Shown here piece by piece: positions 1 to 11,500 of a DNA stretch of 64,000 nucleotides. How positions within the stretch are numbered: the first letter of the stretch is position 1; every line of letters starts with the position of its first letter. Source of the DNA: Hyalella azteca (taxonomy: Eukaryota > Arthropoda > Malacostraca > Amphipoda > Hyalellidae). The notes beneath the pieces were generated by a model. It saw nothing but the letters and a program-made list of their open reading frames with translations. It made no database searches and was not told where the DNA came from. A program made the position numbers and the translations under genes. The DNA lies in assembly GCF_000764305.2 (NCBI RefSeq), contig NW_025931704.1, forward strand, positions 62,001-126,000. The letters run 5' to 3'.

Positions 1-1040
1 TAGTGGATCTTCTGGTATATCCAGTAGAGCAGCAATTGAATCTTGTAAGCACGAAGAGTCTTTTATTACAGGAAATTGGAAAATATTTACAAAATATCAC
101 ATGGCTGAGGTATCCTTCTAATTAATCGATACGCTCGACAATTTTTTTTGACACAATGAAATGACTAATTTTAATATTGGTGAACTTGATTCTTTATCTA
201 TGATTTTTTTATAACTTTAAATCAATAGGATCGAGAGATAAAGATAAGAGAGAGAGTGAAGTTTTTATATTCAGCTTTCATGTAATTTTAATACTTTCCT
301 TGATTCTTTATCTACGATTTCTTCTATTATTTTAAATCACTGGGATCGAGAGATAAAGATAAGAGAGAGAGAGTGAAGTTTTTTTATTCAGCTCCCCTGA
401 CAAGTTCCATAATCCTCATATATTCTTCACAAGGCACATTTCCAACCATATTCTTAATTAATTCACGCAGGAAAATATTGCTGTGGAGGCTGGTGGTGGT
501 AATGCCGGGGCTCGGCACCCCAGCCATGGTATTTATGGGCAAGAGTTACTTACACTGAGCCACCTGAGCTGCCGAGGATATAATATGCACCGTATCACAT
601 ACAAAACTATTCATTATGAAAATGTGCTCATGCATTTACAATTATGAATCACCTGCAGAATCCCACACGAGTATACAAGTTATTCAAGTAGTTGTTTGGG
701 GCAAATTGCTATTCAAGTAAAATTCAGGATAACAAATATATCTGTCATGAAATGCACACCCTTAAAAAGAAATTACATGAGTACATTTAAGTTCTAAATA
801 ATGAATAAATTTATTTCTTGTACTCTACACTTGGGATATATTGTCCCATGAAATGAAATTTGGAACGAACGCTTTTATTTACTCTGCGAAAAAATTAATG
901 CATTTCTGCACTTGACCTTTTTGTTTGATTATTCAGGAATATTTTTTGAAGGTCACTGAGAAGATGATTAACATTATCGTGATAGATACCTTATCTTATC
1001 ATCTAGATCCACTATTAGGTCATCCTTATCGATCGAGTTT
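1..1040. other. left edge, no gene seen
   Basis: AT-rich sequence. A stretch containing GGATCGAGAGATAAAGATAA occurs twice (about 228-262 and 342-376), so there is a short local duplication. Nothing else was recognised. Confidence 0.5.
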
Positions 1041-1046
1041 TTGGTC

Positions 1047-1265
1047 GATTCCATCGCTCCGACATGATGTTGTCCGCATAGACATTCTACAGTAGATTCC
1101 ATCGCTCCGACAAGATGTTGTCCGCATAGACATTCTACAGTAGACTCTACTGCTCCGACATGATGTTGTCCGCATAGACATTCCACAGTAGACTCCACTG
1201 CTCCGACATGATGTTGTCCGCATAGACATTCTACAGTAGATTCCATCGCTCTGACACGATGTTGT
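1047..1265. repeat. 48-bp minisatellite, about 4.5 copies
   Basis: Unit contains CCATCGCTCCGACATGATGT and CCGCATAGACATTCTACAGT. The period is divisible by three, so open frames appear on the minus strand, but there is no sign of a real protein. Confidence 0.9.
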
Positions 1266-1563
1266 CATTCGGAGCACACACACATCGTCATAGACATTCT
1301 ATAGGCGATGCTGAAAGTGGTCGTCTCTTTGAATGGCGTCTTGAGCCTGAAAAGCAGCAGGACCCTGCGCTGCTATAGAAGTCACGTCGAGCGATTTAAG
1401 CGAGCGCAGCGACTGAAGCTTCTGAATGGAAACTGATGATCCGCAATCTGTTCTGCGAACTTCCTAACACGGAAACTTTGAGCGGACGCCGGACGGGAGA
1501 GCAATCGCTGCTGCCATGGCTCCAAGCATCAATTCAGCTGAACATTGTTGACCCGATCCTCGA

Positions 1564-1892
1564 GATCAGGTTGCTTCGAATTTTGTTATTTTCAAACCCA
1601 CGTCGTATTGCATAAGTATAATATTGGAAATTAATCCGATGCGATTATAACATTGTAAAAATATACAGTCGGATATGAAAAATTAAGATAAGTATGAAAG
1701 CAGAATGTGCGTGTATCAGAACTTAGAAGATCAGGTTGCTTACAATTTTGTTATTTTCAGACCCACGTTGTATTGCATCAGTACAATTGTACATTAATCC
1801 GATGCGATTATAACATTGTAAAAATATGCAGTCGGATATAAAAAATTGAGATAAGTATGAAAGCAGAATGTGCGTGTATCAGAACTTAGAAG
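1564..1892. repeat. 165-bp direct duplication
   Basis: Two adjacent copies start GATCAGGTTGCTT and end CAGAACTTAGAAG, with scattered substitutions. GGTTCAATACC just after the second copy resembles a Pol III B box but has no partner. Confidence 0.9.
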
Positions 1893-2632
1893 TGCTGGTT
1901 CAATACCTGGAGTTACGCATTAATTATAGATGAGGTTTTCCGGGAACAATTTGATGAGGCCCTATAAGCAATACCAGGCTAGCAGCTCTGGCCCAATAAT
2001 GCAGCCTGGCGGCCACGGAACCGATATTTCGAAGGCCAAAGACCATCTGCCCCATCAGACATCTTGAACGCGATCAGGGCTATAAGCCTGCCTCCGACCT
2101 TTTTTAATTCAATGTTTCTGTTGGTAATTTAAACTAATTGAGCCTACGTTCATATGTTCTTTTACTACTTATATTTCGTTTTTGCAATGAATATTTAACA
2201 CATTCTTTAATATGGTATATACATTTTTTAGTATAATATTGTTGACAATGAAATACCTGGCGCTTCATTTGAGTCTCAAAACTCGTCGACCAACAGTGGG
2301 AAGAAGGTTGCTTATTTGATGACAACATGCGCGTTCTGTCGACAATGAAGAGTAAAGAAGAAAGTACACAAGAAGAGTAAAGGAGCGACCGTTATACCAA
2401 GGAACATATTCATCACTCTGCTGGCTCCGACCAGAGGAAATTTTCATATTCCCATCCACTGTTCTTAAAAATAATCTAGAGCGAACATGTTGGATACAAC
2501 GTAACTAGCTCATCCTAGTTACGTCTGAACTAGTCTGAACTAGATAAATTTGTCGTGGATTTATATAAGTCAAGTGGAATTACCTGAGAATCGACATGCC
2601 TTCAGATGAGCGGAATTGATCGGAATCTCGCT

Positions 2633-2808
2633 ACTTGAGCGAGACGCGAGAGAGCAGCAGGTGGTGGACTTGAGCGAGACCTGAGAGAGCAGCAGGCAGT
2701 AGACTTGAGCGAGACGTGAGAGAGATGCAGGCGATGGTCTTGAGCGAGACTTGAGAGAGCAGCAGGCGGTGGACTTGAGCGAGACGTGATAGAGCAGCAG
2801 GCGGTGGA
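2633..2808. repeat. 35-bp minisatellite, 5 copies, ending at an N
   Basis: Unit contains ACTTGAGCGAGACGTGAGAG and AGCAGCAGGCGGTGG. It stops at N 2809, so its true length may be greater. Confidence 0.9.
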
Positions 2809-3060
2809 NCTATGTGGAGACTATGTTGCACGATGTAGTTGAATATTAGATTCAATTACCGTGGACTTTTCACGGATTTTTTTTTGCGATATCCACCTTA
2901 TGAGTTATGTCCCTGGTGTATTAAGCGAGGACTATGACATTTAATTTGATTAGGCATTTCAGTGAATCTTTCGCTAATGGAGGGAAGAAGATCTCGTTAC
3001 GCGCGCTAAAATTGTGGTTTTATATTGAGTTGCGTTTATAGTGCAATTCGCAACATTGGG

Positions 3061-3123
3061 CTCTATGTCTATGTCAATGTCTATGTCTATGCCCATGTCT
3101 ATGCCTATTTCTATGTCTATGTC
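3061..3123. repeat. hexamer-like repeat (CTATGT)n
   Basis: Imperfect runs of TCTATG/TCAATG/CCCATG. Simple repeat. Confidence 0.8.
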
Positions 3124-3688
3124 CGATGGAAATATTGGTAAATCGTCCGAGTTAACCACTATTTATAAGCTATCATTAATTTTCACTATCAATGAGGCGT
3201 TTTTTGGAAAAAAATAAATCATTTAATAGTTGTTTGCAGGATAAAACGCTTGGTTATCGGTACAATTTATTACTTTTGTGAGTTAAGCTTTATTTTTTGG
3301 AATGGGTAAGTTGTGATTTATTGCTAGAGCAATTAAATATCACTGGGAGCTGAATTATGACACGAATTATAACGTTATTCCTTGTTAAGTCCATTTGAAT
3401 GCCCACACTCTTTAAATTAATTTCGGTAGAGACAATATTCCAGCACTGCCTGAACTGCACAAAGCCTTTAACGTGCCTCCACCTGAATATTATTCATGCC
3501 TCTATTCCCCGCGAATATCAGGAATGATTCGTCGCCTAAAATGAAGATGAGGTCGCAGGTGCCGTGGCGTGAACATAATCGCTCGAGGAGCGACAACGCA
3601 AGCGCATTTGCCGACGACATTTTACGAGAGGCGAATTATTTCCGGAGCGAATGTACAGTGATGGAGAGGGAGCTGTGACGGGAAATTG

Positions 3689-4583
3689 GAGTGTGAAGTG
3701 GGAGTGTGAGGTGTGGGAGTGTGAGGTGGGAGTGTGAGGTGGGAGTGTGAGGTGGGAGTGTGAGGTGGGAGTGTGAGGTGGGAGTGTGAGGTGGGAGTGT
3801 GAGGTGGGAGTGTGAGGTGGGAGTGTGAGGTGGGAGTGTGAGGTGGGAGTGTGAGGTGGGAGTGTGAGGTGGGAGTGTGAGGTGGGAGTGTGAGGTGGGA
3901 GTGTGAGGTGGGAGTGTGAGGTGGGAGTGTGAGGTGGGAGTGTGAGGTGGGAGTGTGAGGTGGGAGTGTGAGGTGGGAGTGTGAGGTGGGAGTGTGAGGT
4001 GGGAGTGTGAGGTGGGAGTGTGAGGTGGGAGTGTGAGGTGGGAGTGTGAGGTGGGAGTGTGAGGTGGGAGTGTGAGGTGGGAGTGTGAGGTGGGAGTGTG
4101 AGGTGGGAGTGTGAGGTGGGAGTGTGAGGTGGGAGTGTGAGGTGGGAGTGTGAGGTGGGAGTGTGAGGTGGGAGTGTGAGGTGGGAGTGTGAGGTGGGAG
4201 TGTGAGGTGGGAGTGTGAGGTGGGAGTGTGAGGTGGGAGTGTGAGGTGGGAGTGTGAGGTGGGAGTGTGAGGTGGGAGTGTGAGGTGGGAGTGTGAGGTG
4301 GGAGTGTGAGGTGGGAGTGTGAGGTGGGAGTGTGAGGTGGGAGTGTGAGGTGGGAGTGTGAGGTGGGAGTGTGAGGTGGGAGTGTGAGGTGGGAGTGTGA
4401 GGTGGGAGTGTGAGGTGGGAGTGTGAGGTGGGAGTGTGAGGTGGGAGTGTGAGGTGGGAGTGTGAGGTGGGAGTGTGAGGTGGGAGTGTGAGGTGGGAGT
4501 GTGAGGTGGGAGTGTGAGGTGGGAGTGTGAGGTGGGAGTGTGAGGTGGGAGTGTGAGGTGGGAGTGTGAGGTGGGAGTGTGAG
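3689..4583. repeat. 13-bp array, about 68 copies
   Basis: GTGGGAGTGTGAG is repeated almost without change for about 0.9 kb and stops at N 4584. The near-perfect identity suggests recent expansion or concerted change, and assembly collapse is likely. Confidence 0.97.
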
Positions 4584-4584
4584 N

Positions 4585-4671
4585 CTGGAGTTACACTGGA
4601 GTTACACTGGAGTTACACTGGAGTTACACTGGAGTTACACTGGAGTTACACTGGAGTTACCCTGGAGTTAC
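4585..4671. repeat. 11-bp array, about 8 copies
   Basis: CTGGAGTTACA repeats start directly after N 4584, so the 13-bp and 11-bp arrays may not be neighbours in the genome. Confidence 0.95.
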
Positions 4672-4810
4672 GAACAACACCGTCTTAGGACATCAGCTGC
4701 TCATAGGCAAGAGCTGTCCGCGGACGGAAGTGGCGTTAAAAATAACGATAAATGGCGGCATGGATGGCGGAAAAATCTTGACGTTGTCAGGCTCTGTCTC
4801 CATACGAATG

Positions 4811-6475
4811 CCACTCTCACGTCGTCCAGCCACACTAGTCACAGTCTGCTAGTCTCACTTTCACGCCATTCAGTCACACTAGTCACAGTCTGCTAGTCTC
4901 ACTTTCACGCCATTCAGTCTCACTAGTCACAGTCTGCTAGTCTCACTCTCACGCCGTTCAGTCACACTAGTCACAGTATGCTAGCCTCACTCTCACGCCG
5001 TTCAGTCACACTAGTCACAGTCTGCTAGTCTCACTTTCAAGCCATTCAGTCACACTAGTCACAGTCTGCTAGTCTCACTCTCACGCCGTTCTGTCACACT
5101 AGTCACAGTCTGCTAGTCTCACTCTCACGCCGTTCAACACTAGTCACAGTCTGCTAGCCTCACTCTCACGCCGTTCAGTCACACTAGTCACAGTCTGCTA
5201 GTCTCACTCTCACGCCGTTCAGTCACACTAGTCACAACCTGCTAGCCCCACTCTCACGCCGTTCAGTCACACTAGTCACAGTCTGCCAGTATCACCCTCA
5301 TGTCATTCAGTCACACTAGTCAGTCAGCTAGTCTCACCCTTACGCCGTTCAGTCTTACTAGTCACAGTCTACCAGTCTCACCCTCACGCCATTCAGTCAC
5401 ACTAGTCACAGTCTGCTAGTTTCACCCTCATGCGATTCAGTCACACTAGTCAAAGTCTGCTAGTCTCACCCTTACGCCATTCAGTCTCACTAGTCGTCAC
5501 AGTCTGCCAGTATTACCCTCACGCTATTCAGTCACACTAGTCACAGTCTGCCAGTATCACCCTCACGTCATTCAGTCACACTAGTCACAGTCAGCTAGTC
5601 TTACCCTCACGCCATTCAGTCACACTAGTCACAGTCTGCCAGTCTTACCCTCACGCTGTTCAGTCACACTAGTCACAGTCTGCTAGTCTCACCCTCACGC
5701 TAATCAGTCCTACTGGTCACAGTCTGCCAGTCTTACCCTCACACCATTCAGTCACACTGTTCTCAGTCTACTAGTCTCACCCTCACACCATTCAGTCACA
5801 CTGTTCTCAGTCTGCTAGTCTCACCCTCACACCATTCAGTCACACTGTTCACAGTCTGCTAGTCTCACCCTCACACCATTCAGTCACACTGTTCACAGTC
5901 TGCTAGTCTCACCCTCACACCATTCAGTCACACTGTTCTCAGTCTGCTAGTCTCACCCTCACACCATTCAGTCACACTGTTCTCAGTCTGCTAGTCTCAC
6001 CCTCACACCATTCAGTCACACTGTTCACAGTCTGCTAGTCTCACCCTCACACCATTCAGTCACACTGTTCACAGTCTGCTAGTCTCACCCTCACACCATT
6101 CAGTCACACTGTTCTCAGTCTGCTAGTCTCACCCTCACACCATTCAGTCACACTGTTCTCAGTCTGCTAGTCTCACCCTCACACCATTCAGTCACACTGT
6201 TCACAGTCTGCTAGTCTCACCCTCACACCATTCAGTCACACTGTTCACAGTCTGCTAGTCTCACCCTCACACCATTCAGTCACACTGTTCTCAGTCTGCT
6301 AGTCTCACCCTCACACCATTCAGTCACACTGTTCTCAGTCTGCTAGTCTCACCCTCACACCATTCAGTCACACTGTTCACAGTCTGCTAGTCTCACCCTC
6401 ACACCATTCAGTCACACTGTTCACAGTCTGCTAGTCTCACCCTCACACCATTCAGTCACACTGTTCTCAGTCTGC
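4811..6475. repeat. 44-bp satellite, about 38 copies, with higher-order period
   Basis: Unit contains CAGTCACACTAGTCACAGTC and TGCTAGTCTCACCCTCAC. The first kilobase is diverged. From about 5,745 the copies become nearly identical and alternate TTCTCAG, TTCTCAG, TTCACAG, TTCACAG in strict order, a 176-bp higher-order unit. The array is cut at N 6476. Confidence 0.97.
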
Positions 6476-6478
6476 NAA

Positions 6479-6497
6479 AGATGTGTATAAGAGACAG
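6479..6497 (+). other. Tn5 mosaic end (Nextera adapter) left in the assembly
   Basis: AGATGTGTATAAGAGACAG is an exact 19-base match to the hyperactive Tn5 mosaic end used in Nextera libraries. It starts three bases after an N at 6476 and follows an abruptly ended satellite. This is an artefact of library preparation, not a genomic element. Confidence 0.95.
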
Positions 6498-6573
6498 GAT
6501 CCCTTGTGAATCAAGTCACGAAAAGTTCAAGAATCGGCAACAGGCCATGGGCCTATGTCTTCAACGCCGACAC

Positions 6574-6597
6574 TTCTATTCTATTCTATTCTATTCT
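6574..6597. repeat. (TTCTA)n microsatellite
   Basis: About five pentamers. No further features. Confidence 0.9.
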
Positions 6598-6949
6598 TAA
6601 TGCTAAGTATCGTTAGCCGTGTGCCACACTGATGACAGACTACTTCAACATATGACGTCAACCAATCACGTCTTGTGTTACTGCTACATATTGTGGTAGC
6701 ACAAGACTTGATTGGCTGATGCAGCATTGAGAGGCAGATGTTCATCAAGGGAAACAATCATCAACTCGAAGAGATGAAGTGAAGTTAGCGGATTAACGAT
6801 TATCGCAGCTAACTTTTCGGTTAGCTGTTCAGGCAGAGACACAGCTAAGAATAACGGTGTAACTGTAACGCTGCCATGCTTTAATCTAACTAATGTGTGT
6901 TTAATGCTTCAACGGTGTGCCCGTTTAGTGCACTATCAGTATGTTTGTC

Positions 6950-7640
6950 CGTTGCAGCAACGTTGTTACCATTCACTGGAGTAGCGGTGTAACCATTTAC
7001 AGTAACGGTATAACCGTTCACTGCAGTAACGATGTAACAGTTTACAGCAACGGTTTAACAGTTTACAACATACAACAACGGTGTAACCGTTCACTGCAGC
7101 AACGGTGTAACAGTTTAAAGCAGCGATGTAACCGTTCACAGCAACGATGTAACAGTTTACAGCAACGGTTTAACAGTTTACAACTTACAACAACGGTGTA
7201 ACCGTTCACTGCAGCAACGGTGTAACAGTTTATAGCAACGGTTTAACAGTTTACAACTTACAACAACGGTGTAACCGTTCACTGCAGCAACGGTGTAACA
7301 GTTTATAGCAACGGTTTAACAGTTTACAACATACAACAACGGTGTAACCGTTCACTGCAGCAACGGTGTAACAGTTTACAGCAGCGATGTAACCGTTTAC
7401 AGCAACGGTGTAACCATTTACAGCAACGGTGTAACCGCTTACAGCAACGATGTAACCGTTCACTGCAGTAGCGGTGTTACCGTTTACAGCAGCGGTGTAA
7501 CACTTTCCAGCAACGGTGTAACAGTTTACAGCAACGATGTAACCGTTCACTGCAGCAACGGTGTTACCGTTTACAGCAGCGATGGAAGAGTTTACAGCAA
7601 CGGAGTAACAGTTTACAGCAGCGATAACAGTTAAGCACAG
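6950..7640. repeat. 21-bp family array with longer sub-periods
   Basis: Variants of GTGTAACCGTTTACAGCAAC are mixed with a unit carrying ACAACTTACAACAACGG. The mixture makes a nested period of about 75 bp between 7,090 and 7,370. Open frames on both strands are by-products. Confidence 0.93.
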
Positions 7641-7849
7641 CCACCGCGTAACATATTTGTGTGATGCCCGAAGATTCGCGGACAATTGGACCGGAGCAGG
7701 CAATCCCCCGGAGTGCGTCGCGGCGTTTACAGGACCTGGCGACGGTCTGCATCGTCGCAGCGCTGCGTTAAGAGGGTGCTTGCTGTACATGCAGATACAC
7801 TGGGCCGAACTTTAGAAACTTTCTTTTGTACACGTAGCTGCCCTAAACT

Positions 7850-7975
7850 TTCTTATGTACACGTAGCGACCTAAGTACACGTAGCGACCTAAGTACACGT
7901 AGCGGCCTAATTACATATAGCGGCCTAAGTACACGTAGCGACCTAAGTACACGTAGCTGCCTAAGTAAATGTAGC
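7850..7975. repeat. 18-bp minisatellite, about 7 copies
   Basis: TACACGTAGCGACCTAAG with substitutions. Confidence 0.93.
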
Positions 7976-8499
7976 GGCCGATTTTTGGTCTATGGTTGGT
8001 GGGCTTACCATAAAACAGCAGCCAGAGGCTGGCTGACAGAGTTACGACTAATAACTCGAAACTATAGTGCACAGTACGATAACAAAATAATTACACAGAG
8101 TATCATTAAATTAAACATATAAATATTATTATCATATTATTACATATAAATATTATCTTAATATTTATATAGTTTATCAATATTGTGATATTTGCTACCT
8201 CTGCAAATTTATATACATTTTGTAATAAAATCGGTGTATATTAAAAATCAGGAAATTGCAAGCAAAACAAATTTTTGCGGCATTAGTTTATGCGTCATTT
8301 TTTATATCAAATTAAATTGTTTTAAGACCTCGACCGAGCTCCCAATATCAATATAATTTATCACTGAACCTATGGACATTTGAATGTAGTAATCCAGCAG
8401 ATATTTCATTATTTCGATTGCTCTCGAAAGTTTGATGAGAACAGAGACACTAGACTTAACTGTCAGTCAGGTCGTCAGAAATGATAATATCAAATAAAT

Positions 8500-8503
8500 A
8501 ATG

Positions 8504-8551
<48 letters not shown>
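8500..8551. repeat. (AAT)n microsatellite
   Basis: About 17 AAT units in an AT-rich stretch. Confidence 0.95.
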
Positions 8552-8552
<1 letters not shown>

Positions 8553-8559
8553 TAATATC

Positions 8560-11500
8560 AAACAAAATTCCACCCATTGAAAATTGAAAACACTCTGCGC
8601 TTTACATTTCGTCCCTGATCTACAAAATTAAACTCAACTATTTTATTTCTTTTCACTGTTTATATTAAGAATAAAAAGTTGGTAGCCTCGCTAACGATAA
8701 TCACCGTCCCTGAATATTGCAGTCGACATTCTTCGCGTGATTCCAGCATCTGCAATTCGCGTTAATACTCGCGTTTGTTTAGCTAATTTAGTGTTTTTGT
8801 AGCGGCAACGCTTGAACACAGGCTCTACTTTAAACAAGAATCGTAACTGGTTTTTATAGAGTATTGAGTTTTCGAAATTCCTCAATATTCCAATTAAAAT
8901 GTACACTTAATATTTTAATGTTCCATTAAAGCTGTGAAGACTTTTATAGCACGAGGCTCAAGTTAATATATTTTCAGTTGAATGCACTTTTCTTACACGG
9001 GGCTTGACTGTATACATCTCACGCTTTTATAGCACGCAGAGTAAAAATATCTCATAATTTTCTTGTTTACGTAGCATAGTTAAAACAGATTAGGGTGTAA
9101 TATTTTACTAAGTTTTACTATTTCTATATAAACACGTTCGCGAACAATATTATCTATAAAAAGCAGCTCTGTGTGCCTATTTATTCCACCACCTCATACT
9201 GTGCGCATGAAAATTTTTTTAATATCTATTTAGTCCTGTCTTTTACTGCGGCAGCACCCGAACTTTTTCTCCGCCGCACTCTTTGCATTTTGATACTAAA
9301 CTCGGATTATCTGAATTTTTTTCAGCGTTCGTTAGACATCGAGTTTCGTTAAAAAAATTATTATTAGAATTTTACCCCAAACCGAGTTTGTTGCTACACT
9401 AGTAGCCTAAAATATGCTGAAAAGAGGGCAATTTTAATGGCTTTAGAGCCTCTTCGTTCAAACAAGCGAGAGTCTGAATAATACAAAAAAATTCTCCAGA
9501 AAATTTATTTAAAATTTTTATCCCTCGACTTACAACTTTATCAACGTTTCCGAATATTACTTGTTTCTATCATATTTTCTTACGTTGGCATAAAATTATT
9601 GATTTTAAAGAAGCCGTGCTCACGGCGGTTACATTGATCGTGCACTCATGCTTCTGGTCCTCCTTACGAACTAAATAATCATCCATCCTAATCAGTATTC
9701 TACCTCCTTATAAGTAGCCGTATGTTAAATAAGCCATATCGAAGCAATCTGAGACTGAGGAGCCGAGGGACATGAATTTGTTCCACACCGATAGATTCAT
9801 TTTACGTGGAGAAATTTCTCTTCGTACATAAGCGTTTGAAGCGAACGCATTCGAAGCTTTACCTTACTGGATTGATAGGCAGTGAAAATTTATGATTTTA
9901 GCATTTCCAAACATGATTATAAAACTCGGTATTAATATAATTATGCAGATACTTTTTTATAATCGTTTATTTAAAATTTTTTGGCAGGTCGGCAAAGTTT
10001 TTCTTCACTATTTTTTACTGTATGGTGTCACAACAACTCATAATTTGTTAGGCTGACGTTAGGTGCTGTCTTTCTATTGTGGTACAACATACAACTTAAA
10101 TTCTGACTGTTAGAAACCACATGGCTTCCAACAATTTATTCGACAGTAGAATTCTAATTTAGGGACAGTTTAATGATTTATACTCAATTGTGAGAAAAGA
10201 ATAATAATCAAAAGGCCTATCAAATTCGCAGGTGAGAATAATGCCGAAGTTTACAGGCCTATCCGGAAGAACGAGTACAGAAATCCTTCACTATCGCGCT
10301 TCACTGTCCACGGCTTCACTTCATCGGAGTTTTTCAAGAAATATTACGTAGAAAAATATTTCGCGGAGGTTCACTAGTTGACGTGTTCTGATAAAGTCGA
10401 TCGGCAGGTTTTTTCTCAAAATATAGTAAAATTAAATGAAAACATAAAATTTAGAAACGTTTGATTTCATTCTTTACAAACTTTTTAAACAGCGAAAATT
10501 TACCAAAAAAGTACAATATAAATATTTGAATAACTTCTTTCTGTCGATAAATTCGACAGATCGCGAATTCCACACATCTCGACCGAGATCTGTAACGCAA
10601 CATCCGCGCCACGTGAGGGTTTACAGTAATACAGAAGCTCTATTTTTTTCTAAAAATCTAAAGCTTCTAAAGCAAACAAAACGTGAAAGTTCTCCTATTA
10701 TTCCGAAGAAAAAATTTTCTGAGAACGAACTGAAGTTAAAAAATTCCATCTGAAATGAGCAGTTGAGTAAAAACTTGCGCAAAACACAACTGGAGTCCAA
10801 TTACGAGCGTCGGAGAAGCACCTGGGACCCGAAAATGCAAGCAAGCCTACTTAAAACACCCGCCAAATTACCTCCGAAATTTACCGGCTTTTCCACCGAA
10901 TGTGTGTAGCGCGATCCACGGATGTCAGACTTTAAAAATGGTGGAAAAATGTTTCGGCTTCAAACAGATCTAAAGGCCCTGTTGTAAAGGTAAATAAATA
11001 CACACAGGCATTGAAAATATACTTGAACACGATGACATCAAGCATTGATAGATGGATGAGGAAAAAGTATTTATTGGGAACGTTTACGTAATGATTTGTG
11101 GATATTTATAACTGCGAATAACAATAGGCTTAAATATTCAAGCAGTGTAGAAGAAAGCTAATTTAGGAATATAATTAAATCTTTCATAAAAAAATTGTTG
11201 GCAATGTGAGGTTTGTGGCTCTAAGTTAATGACATAATTAACATGAATAGTCTTTCGAAAATAATGTAAAAAAAATTGCCCGCCGTTGTTCATTGCAGCA
11301 AAATTTGTCACATGGAATCTGACGGTAATTCTACAAAATTTTTCTGCATGAAATTCATTTTTCCTTATTTAGACGATGAAATTTTAATTTTTGAAGTAAA
11401 TGACGTGAAGTTCTAAATTCGAGGCTATTTTAATGCCCGAAATTAAGTCCGCTTTCCAATGAAATTCTGATTCATAAATGGTGACCATTTGTCTATGGAG

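Noticed and set aside
1885..1925. Possible tRNA or SINE from a B-box-like GGTTCAATACC
   Set aside because: No A box at a suitable distance and no cloverleaf.
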